Below, piece after piece: positions 21,707 through 33,121 of a DNA stretch of 64,000 bases (positions within the stretch are counted from its first letter, which is position 1; every line of letters starts with the position of its first letter). Origin of the DNA: Chrysogorgia sp. JL179-B06 (Eukaryota > Cnidaria > Anthozoa > Scleralcyonacea > Chrysogorgiidae); contig JAYKKM010000208.1 of NCBI GenBank assembly GCA_035772405.1, positions 637,064-701,063 on the forward strand, written 5' to 3'. The notes below the pieces were generated by a model, which was not told where the DNA came from, ran no database searches, and saw only the letters and a program-made list of their open reading frames with translations. A program made the translations under genes and the position numbers.

Positions 21707-21936
21707 TATTAGTATACAGATTATTAATTAATTAATACCATGTAAATATTTTTTTATATTGGTAAATAGGTAATATTGTCGAGCACTTCTATCATGAGCC
21801 CCTGGCTCGAGTGATTGGGCAACCACACTCTGTGTCATTCGACATTAAATAAATTATTCTATTCTATTCTATTCTATTCAGAAAAAGCATGGACTGATAT
21901 ATTAATATATAGAGTATATATGCATGTATCAACATG

Positions 21937-22330
21937 TATGTGACGTAACGTGAAATTGTTTGGACGTGCACTGAAGTGCTCCGCGAACTATTTCGTATTT
22001 CATTATTTCCTGTACGATATTGAACGGGATACTTCTCAAAGTGGTTGTTAAAGTGTTCTTCTATTGGAATCTGAGAAACTCCAAGTATCCTTTTCGCCAT
22101 CTAAATAATATTTAGTGAAATACCGCATTGTCTATACCGAGATTTTAACGTTTGTTTTTCAAGCTCGCGCAAAAACGGTTTGGTCTTCACACGCAAGCAA
22201 ACGAAGCACGCTACGTATATGCTGACGACAGTGCACGTGCTTCAATTTGATCTGTGCGCATGCGTGCAGTAATTAACATGGAATGAAACTCATCGAACTG
22301 TTTTCGATGTAGACTGCACACACGCCATTG
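21937..22330 (-). repeat. Inverted arm, left (partner at 39660-40065)
   Basis: The sequence is the reverse complement of 39660-40065 with modest divergence. On the minus strand it has a CpG-containing upstream part with GCGCATGCG, then ATG at 22100 and the frame MAKRILGVSQIPIEEHF continuing for about 50 codons. In the partner (ATG at 39898, plus strand) one base is missing shortly after the start, which breaks the frame. This layout resembles a promoter plus first exon, or the 5' end of an unknown element. Confidence 0.7.
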
Positions 22331-23151
22331 CAGGGGTCGAAATTAAGAACATTTTCTAGTTGCCAATGGGCAACTAGAACTGCGATTTCAGGTTGCCCAG
22401 AAAAGATTTAGGTTGCCCACTTCTTATGATCGACACTTTCTTTGTGCTTCTTTATTTTAGTAGAAAACTACTACAGCTCTTCACAAGATTATTTTCAGTT
22501 TTCTTGTACTTTTTACAAAGCGAACTCTTCCTCAATATATTTTAGCCATTCGCGATTGTTTTTCCACGCCGGCAGAAATACTCGCTCTCGATCTTTCTCA
22601 TAACTACTTTGCTCGCTTCCGCGGTAGCTTTTGTCTTTTTGGCCGAGTTTGTATCACTATTGGTCAGTTCATCAGTGTTTTTTTGATCACTGTTACGTTT
22701 TCTGGACGTGGTAAACCCGAATAGCACTTTCTACAGATGACGTCAGTATCCATGTTTGTCCGCATTTACCCATAATTATTGCGGCCATAACAAAATAAAT
22801 AGCTATTTGCAATAATTTGTGAGTCAAATTTGGTTTGTTTGTCCGTATTTTGAGCTATAAATAGCAACCAGACACAGTGCTATTGTAGTAAACTCATTTA
22901 AATAAACAAGTACTGTCATGACGGACGTGCGCGTGCTTTCCAATCGTGGGAAACGCGGGTCGCGAGATTACGGGAGTTTGCGCGATCTGCGTGGTCGCGA
23001 ACACGAAAAGTCGCTGGTTCGTTCGTTCCACTGAAAGTTATTCGATCATCTATGAAATTGGGTTGCCCGAAGGGCTACCAAGTGCCAAAATTTAGTTGCC
23101 CAAAAAATTTGATTGCCCCGGGCAATAGGCAATCGCTAATTTCGAACCCTG
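22331..23151. mobile_element. hAT-type MITE (copy A)
   Basis: The ends CAGGGGTCGAAATTAAG and CTAATTTCGAACCCTG are inverted. It matches 33122-33905. Its right flank CCTGTACG is the same as in copy B, but its left flank (CGCCATTG) is not a target duplicate. The left edge of the segmental duplication therefore coincides with the edge of this element. Confidence 0.8.
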
Positions 23152-23384
23152 CCTGTACGCACAGTTGCACACTAGTAACAAGAGTACAGTAAGTTTGTAT
23201 ACAGTACTGTACATCTGTATCTATGAATATGTGTATGTAATCAATACTGTATTGCCAAGATTATTTTCTTGTACCAAATCTAATAATTCTTATTTTGTGC
23301 TTCATAGCCGGATGTGTTGCAAGTAAATATGGTGAGGCCTTTGAAAATGTGCTGGAATAAAATGTGTGTCTTACCTTCCTGGTA

Positions 23385-23525
23385 GGATCCTTAATTACAG
23401 GATCGTATAGGATCTTGGACAAGATCCCACAGGATCCTGTTTAGGATGCTAGGGATCCTATTAGGATCCTACTATGATCCTAATAGGATCCTGTTCCTAA
23501 TAGGATCCCGTTCAGGATTTCTACC
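23385..23525. repeat. AGGATCCT-rich palindromic array (copy A)
   Basis: About ten near-copies of TAGGATCCT or AGGATC occur within 140 bp, each itself nearly palindromic. The same block is at 34188-34365 in copy B with a small length difference. Confidence 0.75.
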
Positions 23526-24016
23526 AGGGTTCTCTTACCCTTTGTGATTATTTTTAGACATGAGATGGAAAGGATGGCACAGACTTTCATGTCTGAAACC
23601 AAATGGTTGGAGTTATTGAAATGGCAGGCTAAAGGTTTGTCAACATCATTGTTCCTCACAGAACGAAGATGTTCAGCAAACCTTTCTGAAAAGCATCATC
23701 CAGTTTCATAAGCCCTGCTTATTTTATTTCATCTTGTCTTACTCTGATGAAGAGCTCCACTTGAAACATTATTATTTTGTTCCTAAAATCTTGGCAGTTC
23801 ACCACCTTCTCACTTTGCTAGATATCCAAAACACTGACTGCGCAGCACTCGACTTTTTTACAGCTTTAAATATCTTTGTTTTTCAAAGAAAATTGTTGGT
23901 GCTTGTGTGGTCTAGATCTAGTCCTTAGCATCAAGATTGCATGGATTAAAATCAGAGGTTTCAGGTTTGTGTCTTTTGGTTTCTTTACTGGGCATCGGGG
24001 TTAACTTACAGTACTG

Positions 24017-25908
24017 CTCAGAAATGACCTAACAAAAACCGAGCCCAAGACGCGATCGTTTTGCGGTTCGTTTGCGTGCGTCTTGCGGTTCGTATGCGTG
24101 CGTCTTGCGGTTCGTCTGCATGCGTCTTGCGGGTAGTATGTGTGCGTCTTGCGGTTGACTGAATCTGCGTTCCACGAGACGCAAGGTTCGTAGTGTGTTC
24201 GTCTCACTTCGGAACGAATGTCAACAACCACAAGTAGCGACAGTGTTTACAGTAATAGTGATGGTAAGCTTTCGGAATACGCGAGGAACATTATTTCATT
24301 GAAGTCTACCGGAATTTCAACCGTACGAATTACGAAAATGCTTGAAGAAGGACCTTGGAACAAACTTGCGACATTGAATTAAACCACTTTGATGTAAACA
24401 TACTTACCATGCAGTTTGATAATCAGTGCCTCGTATTCGCCATTCTCGTACTCCACCTTCCACATGTTGATCCTTATCCTTAATTCTATTTGTGGACAGA
24501 ATTGCCATAGTTTTATCCGCCTCGAAAAAAACTAACATTCTCTTTGGTGGAGCGCGTGTCATCAAACGGAGACTCATTCTTACAATATTATTTCGTTACT
24601 TTTCCTTGGTGCTTTTATCGGCTCTGCTTTTAAGCCTGTTTATGTTAAATTATGCGGCCACTTAGGACAAAAATATTGTACGCTTGTGACTTCCGCACGT
24701 TTTTGTGACATGAGTCATATATATATATATATTGATAACATATGTATATATTACAATGATACAGGCGAAAGGTGGTGAACTTAGGCTGTTGCAATATATC
24801 GATATTTTCGATAAATATCGATATTTAAAAAATACGATATTCGATTTTTCGCATATCGAAAATATTGAAAGTTTCAACTTGACAACTTCATCTCTCTTTT
24901 TCGGCAATTAGTTTCGGTAAAGAAACGTGTATGACGGCATTTGCGAATTCACTGAGTGATGAAAGCGTATCGGTTTAAAAGCGAGTAGCGTGGTTGTACA
25001 AACACAATAAGTGTGATTCATAACTATAATTTTAGCAACACCACCCACTATTGGGATTAACACAAGCGGCGGTTGAGCGCTTGAAAACAATAACTGATGA
25101 CTCAGTCCATGTAAATGATTTTCCGATAACTGATGACATGTAAATGATTTTCCTCTCCTTTCGCAGTATGTCCGATGATATCTAGCGATTTCAGCAAGCA
25201 GCGCTTCGACTGAAAGACTGTTCAGCAAAGCCGGACAAATAGTAACGGCAAAGCGAGTCCAGCTTAAGCCGAAGAAGGCGAACATGTTGGTGTTTCTTGC
25301 CGAAAATTTATGAACAAACGTGCGAAATCGTTTATGCTTTAAGCTTGTAAATAATAATATATTATAGATATTTAAATTTGTCGGCTGGTCGTTGTTTGTG
25401 TATTTTCACTTGTCTGAAGATGATTTTGTTAATAAAATCATATCACGTTTACAATAGTTTCCTCTTGTTTTAACTCCTATATTGCGTTTTTAAAGATGGC
25501 ATTTTTCGGAATATGTTTTATTTTATAACTTTTCAAAAATTCTAACACTGCTATAACGGTAGATAACAATATGGTAACACACAGTAAGTTATAACACACG
25601 ACAAGGTCTCCGACAAAAAATGTCAGTCCACGTGTGTCAACAAAGTTTCACTTATTAGGAATTTGACTAGGATCTATTTATTCCGCTTTAATAAACGCAC
25701 ACATAAAATGTGTCGAAATTTGATATCAACAAACAATATAGGTATCAGCGTTTCCGACGTATACACTCGGAACAACTTCGGTTATGCCGACTCTTGCGTC
25801 CGGTTGAGTAAGGACCGCCCCTGACGCAACGGAGATGCCAGACGAACGCAACCGAGACGCAAGACGAACGCAACCGAGACGCAGACGCACTGTTAGGTTA
25901 TTTCTGAG
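24017..25908. mobile_element. DNA element with CTCAGAAAT ends, only in copy A
   Basis: The left end CTCAGAAATGACCTAACA pairs with the right end TGTTAGGTTATTTCTGAG. Subterminal arrays of GCGTCTTGCGGTTCG (left, about five units of 24-26 bp) and their complement (right) support one element. Copy B has no such block. A hAT remnant with CGATATATCGATA-rich edges (about 24780-25470) appears to be nested within it. Confidence 0.7.
25179..25313 (+). pseudogene. hAT transposase C-terminus
   Basis: The plus-strand frame reads YLAISASSASTERLFSKAG, then QIVTAKRVQLKPKKANMLVF and a stop. This is the hAT dimerisation motif. A stop immediately precedes the Y, so the domain is a remnant. It closely resembles the copy at 10341-10661. 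Confidence 0.8.
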
Positions 25909-26219
25909 GATTAGAGCAAGTTACCATAAAACTGTAGGTCATATTGTAGTATGTGTGAGACTGGGCTAGATATCCAGCTACCTGCCCAGCCCTACTATGT
26001 AGTCACAGTGCATAATATCATATAATATCATTTTATATTATTATTACCCCCACTTTGTGGTATTCAAGCTTGAAGATGTTCAGCAAACCTTTTGAATACC
26101 ACATGCGAAAACCAAATACCAAGCACGAAAACCAAGTACCATGTGTGAAAACAAAACACCATGTCCGAAAACAAAAACAAGGCTGTCAACAATGGAGTAA
26201 CATACAGAGATATTTTAGT

Positions 26220-26221
26220 GT

Positions 26222-26253
<32 letters not shown>
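26220..26253. repeat. Poly-G tract
   Basis: A run of about 33 G residues is flanked by GTGT and TTGTGAAG. In copy B (37285-37340) the same place has instead two units of GACGTAGGAGCGGATTT followed by GGGGCGGGG. A second G run is at about 29018-29035. Confidence 0.85.
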
Positions 26254-26255
<2 letters not shown>

Positions 26256-27054
26256 GTGAAGTCGACAAGCAGGTAATCAATGATCACATTTTTAGGGGGT
26301 CCTCTCCTGAAAACGTTTGAAATCTAGAAGCTCGGAAAGACAATTTGCAGCAATTTGAGCAAATGTTTTCATCTATACAATTCTACAGCGAGCATAGTTC
26401 AAATGAATCCGAGCATGCATGCTGCTCTTTGGAGGTCAACCGATGATCGGATCGGACATGGGATTTGGCCGATATTTTACAACATTTTGGCAAAAACATC
26501 GGACCGGTAAAATATCACTACCATAGTCGATGTTAAGTTTCTAAATGTTGGCATTTATAAGAGTTTTTCTGCAGAAGACAATAGCTAAAAGATCTAGAAC
26601 ACTAGATGACTAGGTTCCATCTCCTGCTGGGAATTGGGTGAACCTGTTTATTTAGAAGACAGACCGGAAATTTCAGAGAGCGAATTGTGAAAATGCAACA
26701 TTTGTGGCATCGGTTCGATGGAATTTAAAATATATGTACGACGTGTCACTTTCAAAATAAAACTAACAAATAAATTATTAAATTATCTGTGCCTCGTGCA
26801 TTACTAGTCAGTATCTTATTCCTTCCTACTAACATAATAGTTTAAATATGTATAGATTGTGACTAATCTGGGCTTTTCCCCATGCAGTAATCTCTAAAAA
26901 CATTGGATCGGACATCGGCTGATGTTATAAAAGAAATATCGGCCATCGGGTCGGCAAGCAAACCCCATTTCAGTTCACCTCTTACCAAGTGCCACCATTT
27001 TTTGCACCTAGTGCTGACAGATGGATTTGGGAACCAATCTAACACTTGCGTGGC

Positions 27055-27730
27055 AAGGGTTTGATTATAACTCTTGCACGGACGTTGAGGGAGGCCCGAG
27101 TCAGCAATATATCAGCGGTTTCACATAACAATGTTCATCAGATACTCCACCAGGACACTCGTTCCTCACCTTGTTAGCCACAATTTACTGGACTTGTTAA
27201 GGCATTGTAAGCAGCAAATAATTGGATTGTAACCGACCCCAAAACAACAAAGATCCTAACCCCCCACCTATTTACTAAGGACTTAATTATGGGAAAAGAT
27301 GGTGGGGGATCAGTTGGGTCGTGTCTTAACTCTTAAAACTCGTTAGGTGGGGGTTAGGATTAGAAAAGTTGTCATGTGGGCTGTTAGGGGGTTAGGATCT
27401 TTGTTGTTTTGGGGTCGGTTACATTATCCAATAATTTACTGCTTACAATGCTTTGACAAGTCTAGTAATTTGTGGCTTACAACATGATGGATGGCTGGGT
27501 TATCATGTCTAAACATTATCAACGATCCTTTATAGTTCCAGTTATCGTACTAAATTTGTAGTTATAGTGTTATACGGAAATTTATATATTTTTAAATCTA
27601 TCCCATCTTGGCAAGAAATATTCTCCTCCTGGAGTATCTGATTTTGTTTTCGAGAACTTTTATGGGAAACCGCTGATACATCGCTGACTCGGCCTCCCTC
27701 AACATCAGTCGAAGAGTTACAGTATACCCC
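27055..27730. mobile_element. Long palindromic (foldback) element
   Basis: Both arms pair over roughly 300 nt: outer blocks GTTGAGGGAGGCC and GGCCTCCCTCAAC, middle blocks CATTGTAAGCAGCAAATAAT and its complement, inner blocks GTAACCGACCCCAAAACAAC and its complement (27229 and 27404). The centre is short. No protein is encoded. It is absent from copy B. Confidence 0.75.
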
Positions 27731-27742
27731 AAGGGTTTAGGG

Positions 27743-28207
27743 CAGGGTTGTAGCTGGACCAATTTTAGTGGTGGGCAGGCGATATGCCGACGGCCGGACG
27801 CGGAAGCTAGCACAACAGGGCGGACCGGTAATATAATAATAAAGTGCGGTCAAGCACACATGGCTGAATGAATACGGCAAGCCGCTGTGAAACAAACAAT
27901 TGGCACTAGTCCCAGGCCTCTAACTCAACGGTTTTCTAAGAATTAATGTTAATTTCAAAGAACACCGTGAATCTATTTTTGAACTAATCGTGGAGTTTAC
28001 ATGAAACTTGTGATTAAATATGCGTTACAAATCACAAAATGACACAAAATACTTTATTTTCGAATGAAAAGCACTAAAATATTGACATATTTACTATTTG
28101 CGTTAGTGAATTCTGTGCTGGGCGGCAGGGCTGAGATTGACCAAGAGTGGTGGGTGCAAATCGTGAGTGGTGGGTGAGTGGGCCCGCCCACCGCAGCTAC
28201 AACCCTG
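27743..28207. mobile_element. hAT-type MITE with 8-bp target duplication GTTTAGGG
   Basis: The ends are CAGGGTTGTAGCTG and CAGCTACAACCCTG. Exact GTTTAGGG repeats flank it at 27735-27742 and 28208-28215. A further partial right end with the same GTTTAGGG follows at 28216-28247, as if the terminus were repeated. It carries no transposase. Confidence 0.88.
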
Positions 28208-28545
28208 GTTTAGGGGGCCCACCGTTAGCTACAACCCTGGTTTAGGGGTTGGCTAACACTTCAGGCACAGCCATTTGTAAAATCTTGTGTAGATGAAGCC
28301 GATCTATAGTCATACTAATACAATTGGAAAAAAACACATAATTAAAATTAGCAACGCTTCTCCTGATTTTGAGATGGCTCAGCCCCCAATTTAAAATTTG
28401 GAAGGGGGGGGGGGTGGGCTTTGGATCTGAAGCCCCCCAGATTCCTACACCTCTGACATAAAGACAGTATTCAAGATTGTTTCGGTATAATATATAATTT
28501 ATTGACCCGAAGCTTGGGGAATTTGACGAAATATTACATATAATG

Positions 28546-29060
28546 TACCGATCAATTAGAAACATCACCATCCCCCCGGACATACCCTGGGAATTTGACT
28601 ATAAACCGTGTCCTGGGAGTAGGGAATTTGACGTTCGAGGCCTTTTGCTGGGTGGGGAATTTGAACCAGAAGTCTAGAATTCGCGCGTTTTCAGGGTGGA
28701 ATTCCTGCTCGCGGTCAATCTCGTTCCCATAGCCTTCGCCGGCTCGCGGTTTACTTTTTTACAATGGCGGCAGGAATCAGTTGAACAATTGTTATTGTTA
28801 TATTTTAAAGGGAAAGATTCCGCTTTCTTCAAGGACTGGTTTGTCAAAATTGGAATGGAATTTTTGTACTTCCAGTTTCATAATTTGGTTGGTGCCATGG
28901 TCGGGCGTTTGCCTGTTTAATTTCTTGCTACAGTAGGGCATTTGAACACTTTTTTGCCCAGGGGGATGGGAATTTGAACGACCACATTTTCAAAAGTTCG
29001 AATTCCCGGGGTCTGCCGGGGGGGGGGGGGGGGGGTGGTGAAGTTTCGAATTGATCGGTA
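28546..29060. mobile_element. DNA element with TACCGATCAATT ends, only in copy A
   Basis: The ends TACCGATCAATT and AATTGATCGGTA are inverted, and C/G homopolymers follow inside both. In copy B the site is uninterrupted (CATATAACATTT at about 37903-37914); in copy A TATAA is found on both sides. The interior repeats GGGAATTTGA several times. A 75-codon plus-strand frame (28696-28920, including SVEQLLLLYFKG) is not recognised. Confidence 0.7.
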
Positions 29061-29099
29061 TATAACATTTACTATAAAATATTAATTTCGTCAGTATAC

Positions 29100-29209
29100 C
29101 TTAGCACAACAACAATAGGACTCTCACTACCTGACACAACCATCAATCCTTTCCATATCATCAGTGCTGACGAAACGATCATACCGAAATTTAACACTTG
29201 ATAATAAAG
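29100..29209 (-). CDS. SEC11A: SEC11 exon 2, copy A
   Basis: The minus-strand exon reads [19 protein letters not shown], then [17 protein letters not shown], the single N-terminal membrane anchor and luminal start of SEC11. The acceptor is TGTAG|CTT and the donor CTAAG|GTATAC (phase 2). It is 110 nt long and fully open. The copy at 38206-38315 encodes the same residues; the one change seen is synonymous (AGT versus AGC). It would splice to exon 3 at 14814, across an intron of about 14.3 kb that holds the CR1-like LINE on the opposite strand. Confidence 0.9.
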
Positions 29210-29330
29210 CTACATAGAAATTATACAACAATTTATATGAGAATAATAGTATAGTAGTTGTATGGGTAGTCTTGTAGTTGTAGATGAGGAGATTAAAACT
29301 TAATATATAAATATAGTCGTTCCGTCCTAC

Positions 29331-29381
29331 CTGTCGTTTATTCATTCGCCTAACCTCGTCGAACCAGGACGATATGTCCAT
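29331..29381 (-). CDS. SEC11A: SEC11 exon 1, copy A (start of protein)
   Basis: ATG at 29381 opens MDISSWFDEVRRMNKRQ, which matches the SEC11 N-terminus, where MNKRQ precedes the membrane anchor. It ends at CAG|GTAGGA, phase 0, and intron 1 is 121 nt. The start is chosen because the family motif begins right here and the sequence upstream is not open. Copy B at 38437-38487 differs by one synonymous base (CGA versus CGG). Confidence 0.9.
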
Positions 29382-29560
29382 TTTTTTACGGATGAGAACG
29401 AAAATACAAATTTCTGCTATACAGTTGTATTATTCTTCCTGCACGCACGTTTTAGATTTCCCTGACGTGTTATACGCATAATTTACTCCATGCCTCCACT
29501 GACCATATAAACGAAGGCGCGCCCTCGACCCCAGGGCCTTCGCGGTGCAAGGCGAGATAT
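29382..29560 (-). promoter_or_regulatory. Probable SEC11 5' UTR and promoter region, copy A
   Basis: The region directly upstream of the SEC11 ATG is nearly identical to 38488-38665 in copy B. It includes a GC-rich hairpin (CGAAGGCGCG with CCAGGGCCTTCG, about 29512-29545) in an otherwise AT-rich context. Promoter status is inferred from position only. Confidence 0.4.
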
Positions 29561-29688
29561 AATGGCAACTTTATATATTAATATAAATTTTTCTTATATA
29601 TTTACAATTGCAAATCTCACTTCTTGAGGTAATTTACAATTGGCTAACTCGAATCACATATGAATGGGATCGTGTCTCCAAGTAAATC

Positions 29689-29689
<1 letters not shown>
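29561..29689 (-). mobile_element. R2-like LINE 3' end, internally deleted (copy A)
   Basis: It matches both ends of 38672-39290 (TTTACAATTGCAAATCTCAC part and ATCGTGTCTCCAAGTAAATC part) but lacks the roughly 500 bp between, which in copy B carry coding sequence. The deletion junction has about 2 bp of shared sequence. Confidence 0.7.

Positions 29690-29752
<63 letters not shown>
29690..29752. repeat. (AAT)n microsatellite at duplication edge
   Basis: A (TAA)n run of about 60 bp. It forms the right border of copy A and at the same time the 3' tail of the next R2-like LINE. A matching run borders copy B at 39291-39349. Confidence 0.85.
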
Positions 29753-29756
<4 letters not shown>

Positions 29757-31124
29757 AAACTTTATTGAATTTTTTTATATACTTACAACTGCAAATCTCA
29801 CTGTTAAAGGTAATTTACAATTGGCTACTTGATATACTATAATGGTTATATATTACACTATACATTTACATAAATATATGATATAAAAAGTAAGATATTA
29901 GAAGTTCATTAAATCTGGATTCGTCCAATCCTTGTTTCTAGAACAGAAAACGTAGTATGTCGTCCTTATTGCAATATTAATGATTTTCCTAATGATATAT
30001 TTAACATGAGCCTTGTCTAAGTTCAAACGTTCCAACATTTCTATAAAAACCGAAGATTCTTTTTCAAAAACACCGAGTGCACTGATTGAGAGATTTACGA
30101 ACTTTACCGACTGGAATTTTTTCTTTTGTTCTATGATCATCTCTTTATATTTTGAGTGTTTGCGCTGTATATTTTTTCTTAGGTTAGTCTCATATCCGAC
30201 GGTTAGTTCGAGTACATACAGAAAATTGTCTTTGGTCAAAATTATTAGATCAGGGCGATAGTCATCACCAGTAATAATAGAGGGATTATAGAATGATGGC
30301 AAGTCAGCATAAATGGTTTGAATATATTCTGATGGGAGGTTATTAGCAATAAAATTTAGGATTGAGTCGTGTCTCCAAGTAAAACGATCGAGATAGGAAC
30401 TGCAGCCAGCAACAACGTGTAACAAAGATTCAGGTTTAAGGCAGAATGAGCATTCAGAAGACGACGAGAGTCCCCATTTTTGAAGATTCTTACGGGTTGG
30501 TAGCGAATTGTTTATGTAACGAATGGTGAAGTTGAAAATATTTTTTGGTAGTTTGGATTGACAGGTTGGCCAAATCGAATTTACTTGGGGTAGAGAGAAT
30601 TTTTTGAAATGCTGGTGAAGAATGAACCTTGACATTTTAACTGATTTTCCAATTTTTCTTCTTGAGTTTCACGGAATGACTTTATTACTTCTTTTGTCGA
30701 TGTATATTGATCATATTGAATGTTAGTATGATTAGACGACGATTTCCATAGGTGGGTTATTGATTCATTTGGAGATGATTTCAAAACACTGCGGATGATT
30801 GTTTGACACTGTATGAATTAAGTTGATGGGGGGATGATATTAAGACCAAATTTGTTACTGGTTCGGTAAATGTTACTAAGTGATCCAGAAATAGGTACCT
30901 CAAGCCATTTTCGAATATATTGTTTGAAAACTGAATCCAGGTTTTCAGAAATCCAGGTCTTTTGAATTGTTGCTATAGTGAGATGCCATGAGAGTTTTGA
31001 AAGAACGTAACGACTGTATAGGAGAATCTTGTTTTTCGGATGTAACGGCTTCAGATCTATTTCTTTCATGAGGTCAGTCAGTAGGGAGACTAATTTCGAT
31101 TTATGTTCATTATTTGTCATTATT
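29753..31124 (-). pseudogene. R2-like LINE fragment 1 (RT end plus restriction-like endonuclease)
   Basis: On the minus strand, from 31120: LHPKNKILLYSRYVLSKLSW, a QYIRKWLEVPISGSL block, then after frameshifts IFNFTIRYINNSLPTRKNL and SECSFCLKPESLLHVVAGC. The latter is the CCHC knuckle that precedes the endonuclease. RHDSILNFI and DDYRPDLIIL follow, the catalytic PD of the restriction-like endonuclease, then LELTVGYE. The protein ends at 29898 and the 3' UTR leads into (AAT)n. The fragment is 5'-truncated with at least two frameshifts (near 30600 and 30800). Confidence 0.85.
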
Positions 31125-31141
31125 AATAATAATAATAATAA
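31118..31141. repeat. (AAT)n tail of R2-like LINE fragment 2
   Basis: Short run that separates the two R2-like copies. The truncated 5' end of fragment 1 abuts the tail of fragment 2. Confidence 0.75.
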
Positions 31142-32520
31142 TGTAAACTTTATTTATTCATAATTGATATATACTACAATGATAAACCTCTCTTTTACAG
31201 GTAGTTCACCAATGTCTACTTGAATTAACGATATATATGATATATAATATTAGTTTTGCATTAGTGTTGGGTTGTCCCAGGTTTTGTTACGTTTACAGAA
31301 AATATAGTATGAGGTTCTTATACAAATGTTAATTATTCTTTTCATGAAGTACTTTCGGCAACGTTCGTCAAATTTGAGATCTTTCAGCATTTCAATAAAT
31401 TCTAATGATGGTTGACTGAAGACTCCGAGTGAGCTGATGGACAGATTCACAAATTTAACTTGTTCATAATTGTTGTTCTGTTCCGTAATTAGTTCCTGAT
31501 ACTTCTGTCTCTAACGGGTGGCATTATTGAGTAGATTGGATTCAAATCCGAATATATATACATTTGTTTTCGATTGTTACCAAAAGATCGGGGCGTAATC
31601 TATCTCCGGTGAGAACAGATGGGCTGATGTAGCCAGGTATGTCAGCGTAGAGGCTATAATTTTGTACGGAGTTGAGTGAGGAGGCAATAAAATTTAAAAC
31701 AGAGTCATGTCGCCAAGTAAACCGCCCTTCGTTTAGGTATGTTTGGCAACCAGCAATGACGTGAAGTAGGGTCTCAGGTTGCAAGCAGAATGAACAGTCA
31801 GATGTAGGTGATATTCCCCATTTCACAAGGTTTTTGCGAGTCGGAAGCGTGTTGTTGATGTATCGGATGGTGAAGTTAAATATGTTCTTAGGGAGTTTGC
31901 TTTGGACTGAGGACCATGTGGAGTTGAACGAGAGAGTCGAATATTTAATGATGTTGGAAAAGAATGAACCTTGTGAAATAAGGTGATGTTGAAGCCTTTC
32001 TTCGTGTTCTTTTCTGAAAGTGTTTAGTACGTCCTTTGTGTTTTTGTACTTGTCGTATTGTACATTCTTGTGATTACTTGTGACAGTCCATATGTTTCTA
32101 ATTTCTTCATTTGGTGATAATTTTAAAGCTTTTCGCGAAACAGTTTGGCATTGAATAAATTTCGTTGAAGGGAGAATGATATTTAGACCGTACTTACTGC
32201 GAGGAAGTAGGACGTTGCTAAGTGTTGCTGAGATGGGAAGTTCAAGCCATTTCCGTATATATTTCGACGCAATACCATCTAGTTTTTCATTCACCCAGGT
32301 TTTACCTATGTCTGAAACAGTGAAGTGCCAAGAGATTTTTGCAAGTGCGTAGCGGCTGTACAACATAATTTTATTTTTTGGATGTAATGGCAGTTCGTCA
32401 ATTTCATTCATGATGTCGGTTAGTGTGTCGTGTAGCTCAGATTTGTGATTTTCTTCGGACATATTAAAGTCAAAGTAGCGGCCTAGGTAACGAAACGATT
32501 TCCCATTTTCAACACGTGGT
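31142..32520 (-). pseudogene. R2-like LINE fragment 2
   Basis: On the minus strand it begins VENGKSFRYLGRYFDFNMS (RT thumb), then LHPKNKIMLYSRYALAKISW, IFNFTIRYINNTLPTRKNL, the CCHC knuckle CSFCLQPETLLHVIAGC, RHDSVLNFI and DRLRPDLLVT. One frameshift is near 31545, with the C-terminal part continuing at 31250-31450 (NLSISSLGVFSQPSLEF). A 3' UTR of about 105 nt and (AAT)n follow. It is the same family as fragment 1 but clearly diverged, so these are two separate insertions and not a duplication of one. Confidence 0.85.
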
Positions 32521-33113
32521 ACGAGATGGTTATTTACAAACAGTTTGGGGAGATATTGGACCGATTAATGATGACATGGTTTTGATAGGTTGTACCTTTG
32601 TTCGAAGCTTAGGAACTAACAAAGCTGTTTGGTCAGTTCTAATTAAAAAGTATGCTAACTTTTGTAATTTTTGTAATAGTTTGATAACTTGGTTTGCCAG
32701 ATTCAGAAGTAATTTTTGACACGGTACAGGTAGAACCTAATAGTTGACAGTATAATTTTTGACAGTAGAACCTGTGAACTATATTTTTATCGCTAAAATC
32801 AAATATATTTTTATAAAAGTATTTTTGTGACTACTATTTATTTACTGGCTTTACTTGTTAAACAAAATAGTATTCGTTATAAATCTTAGTAACTAAAAGT
32901 TTTCAAAAATTTAATAGCAAAAATTTACTTGTTTTAAGTACTTTTAAAACAAACAAAAATTTTCTAAGCAAGAATAAAACAAGACTCACTTTTACAGTAC
33001 TTTAAACAAGAAAATATTCTCTCACCAAGAAGAAACCAAGAGTAAGTTTTTAATGTCGTAACAATGACCCTGTACACGCTAATTTTGTTATGCATGAGTT
33101 TTCAGGCTTCATA
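32521..33113. other. No gene recognised; ancestral flank of copy B
   Basis: AT-rich sequence between R2-like fragment 2 and the CAGGG MITE of copy B. It has no match in front of copy A. Confidence 0.4.
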
Positions 33114-33121
33114 CCTGTATG

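Larger units (their letters stand above)
18130..21880 (+). mobile_element. Near-complete CR1-like LINE
   Basis: The unit has a 5' UTR region (start uncertain), one long reading frame, a 3' UTR of about 150 nt and a terminal (ATTCT)n tail at about 21856-21880. It is inserted on the plus strand, opposite to SEC11, inside intron 2. The uninterrupted frame suggests a recent insertion. A short ATG frame at 18187-18387 precedes and overlaps the long frame. Confidence 0.88.
22331..29752. repeat. Segmental duplication, copy A (holds SEC11 exons 1-2)
   Basis: Copy A matches copy B (33122-39349) in the same order and orientation: the CAGGG-ended MITE, the GGATCC-rich block, the segment with GAGCAAGTTACCATAAAACT, the segment with GGAGGTCAACCGATGATCGG, SEC11 exons 2 and 1, an R2-like 3' end, and an (AAT)n run. 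Near the exons only about 2% of bases differ. Copy A has extra insertions at 24017-25908, 27055-28207 and 28546-29060. It lacks about 500 bp of the R2-like piece at about 29665. Confidence 0.85.

Noticed and set aside
22542..22727. 61-codon minus-strand frame (KRNSDQKNTDELTNSDTN) in the CAGGG MITE
   Set aside because: The corresponding region in copy B is disrupted by deletion, and no domain is seen. Treated as non-coding MITE interior.
28696..28920. 75-codon frame with SVEQLLLLYFKG as a host gene
   Set aside because: It lies wholly inside the TACCGATC-ended element that is present only in copy A, and it has no recognised domain. It is described with the element.
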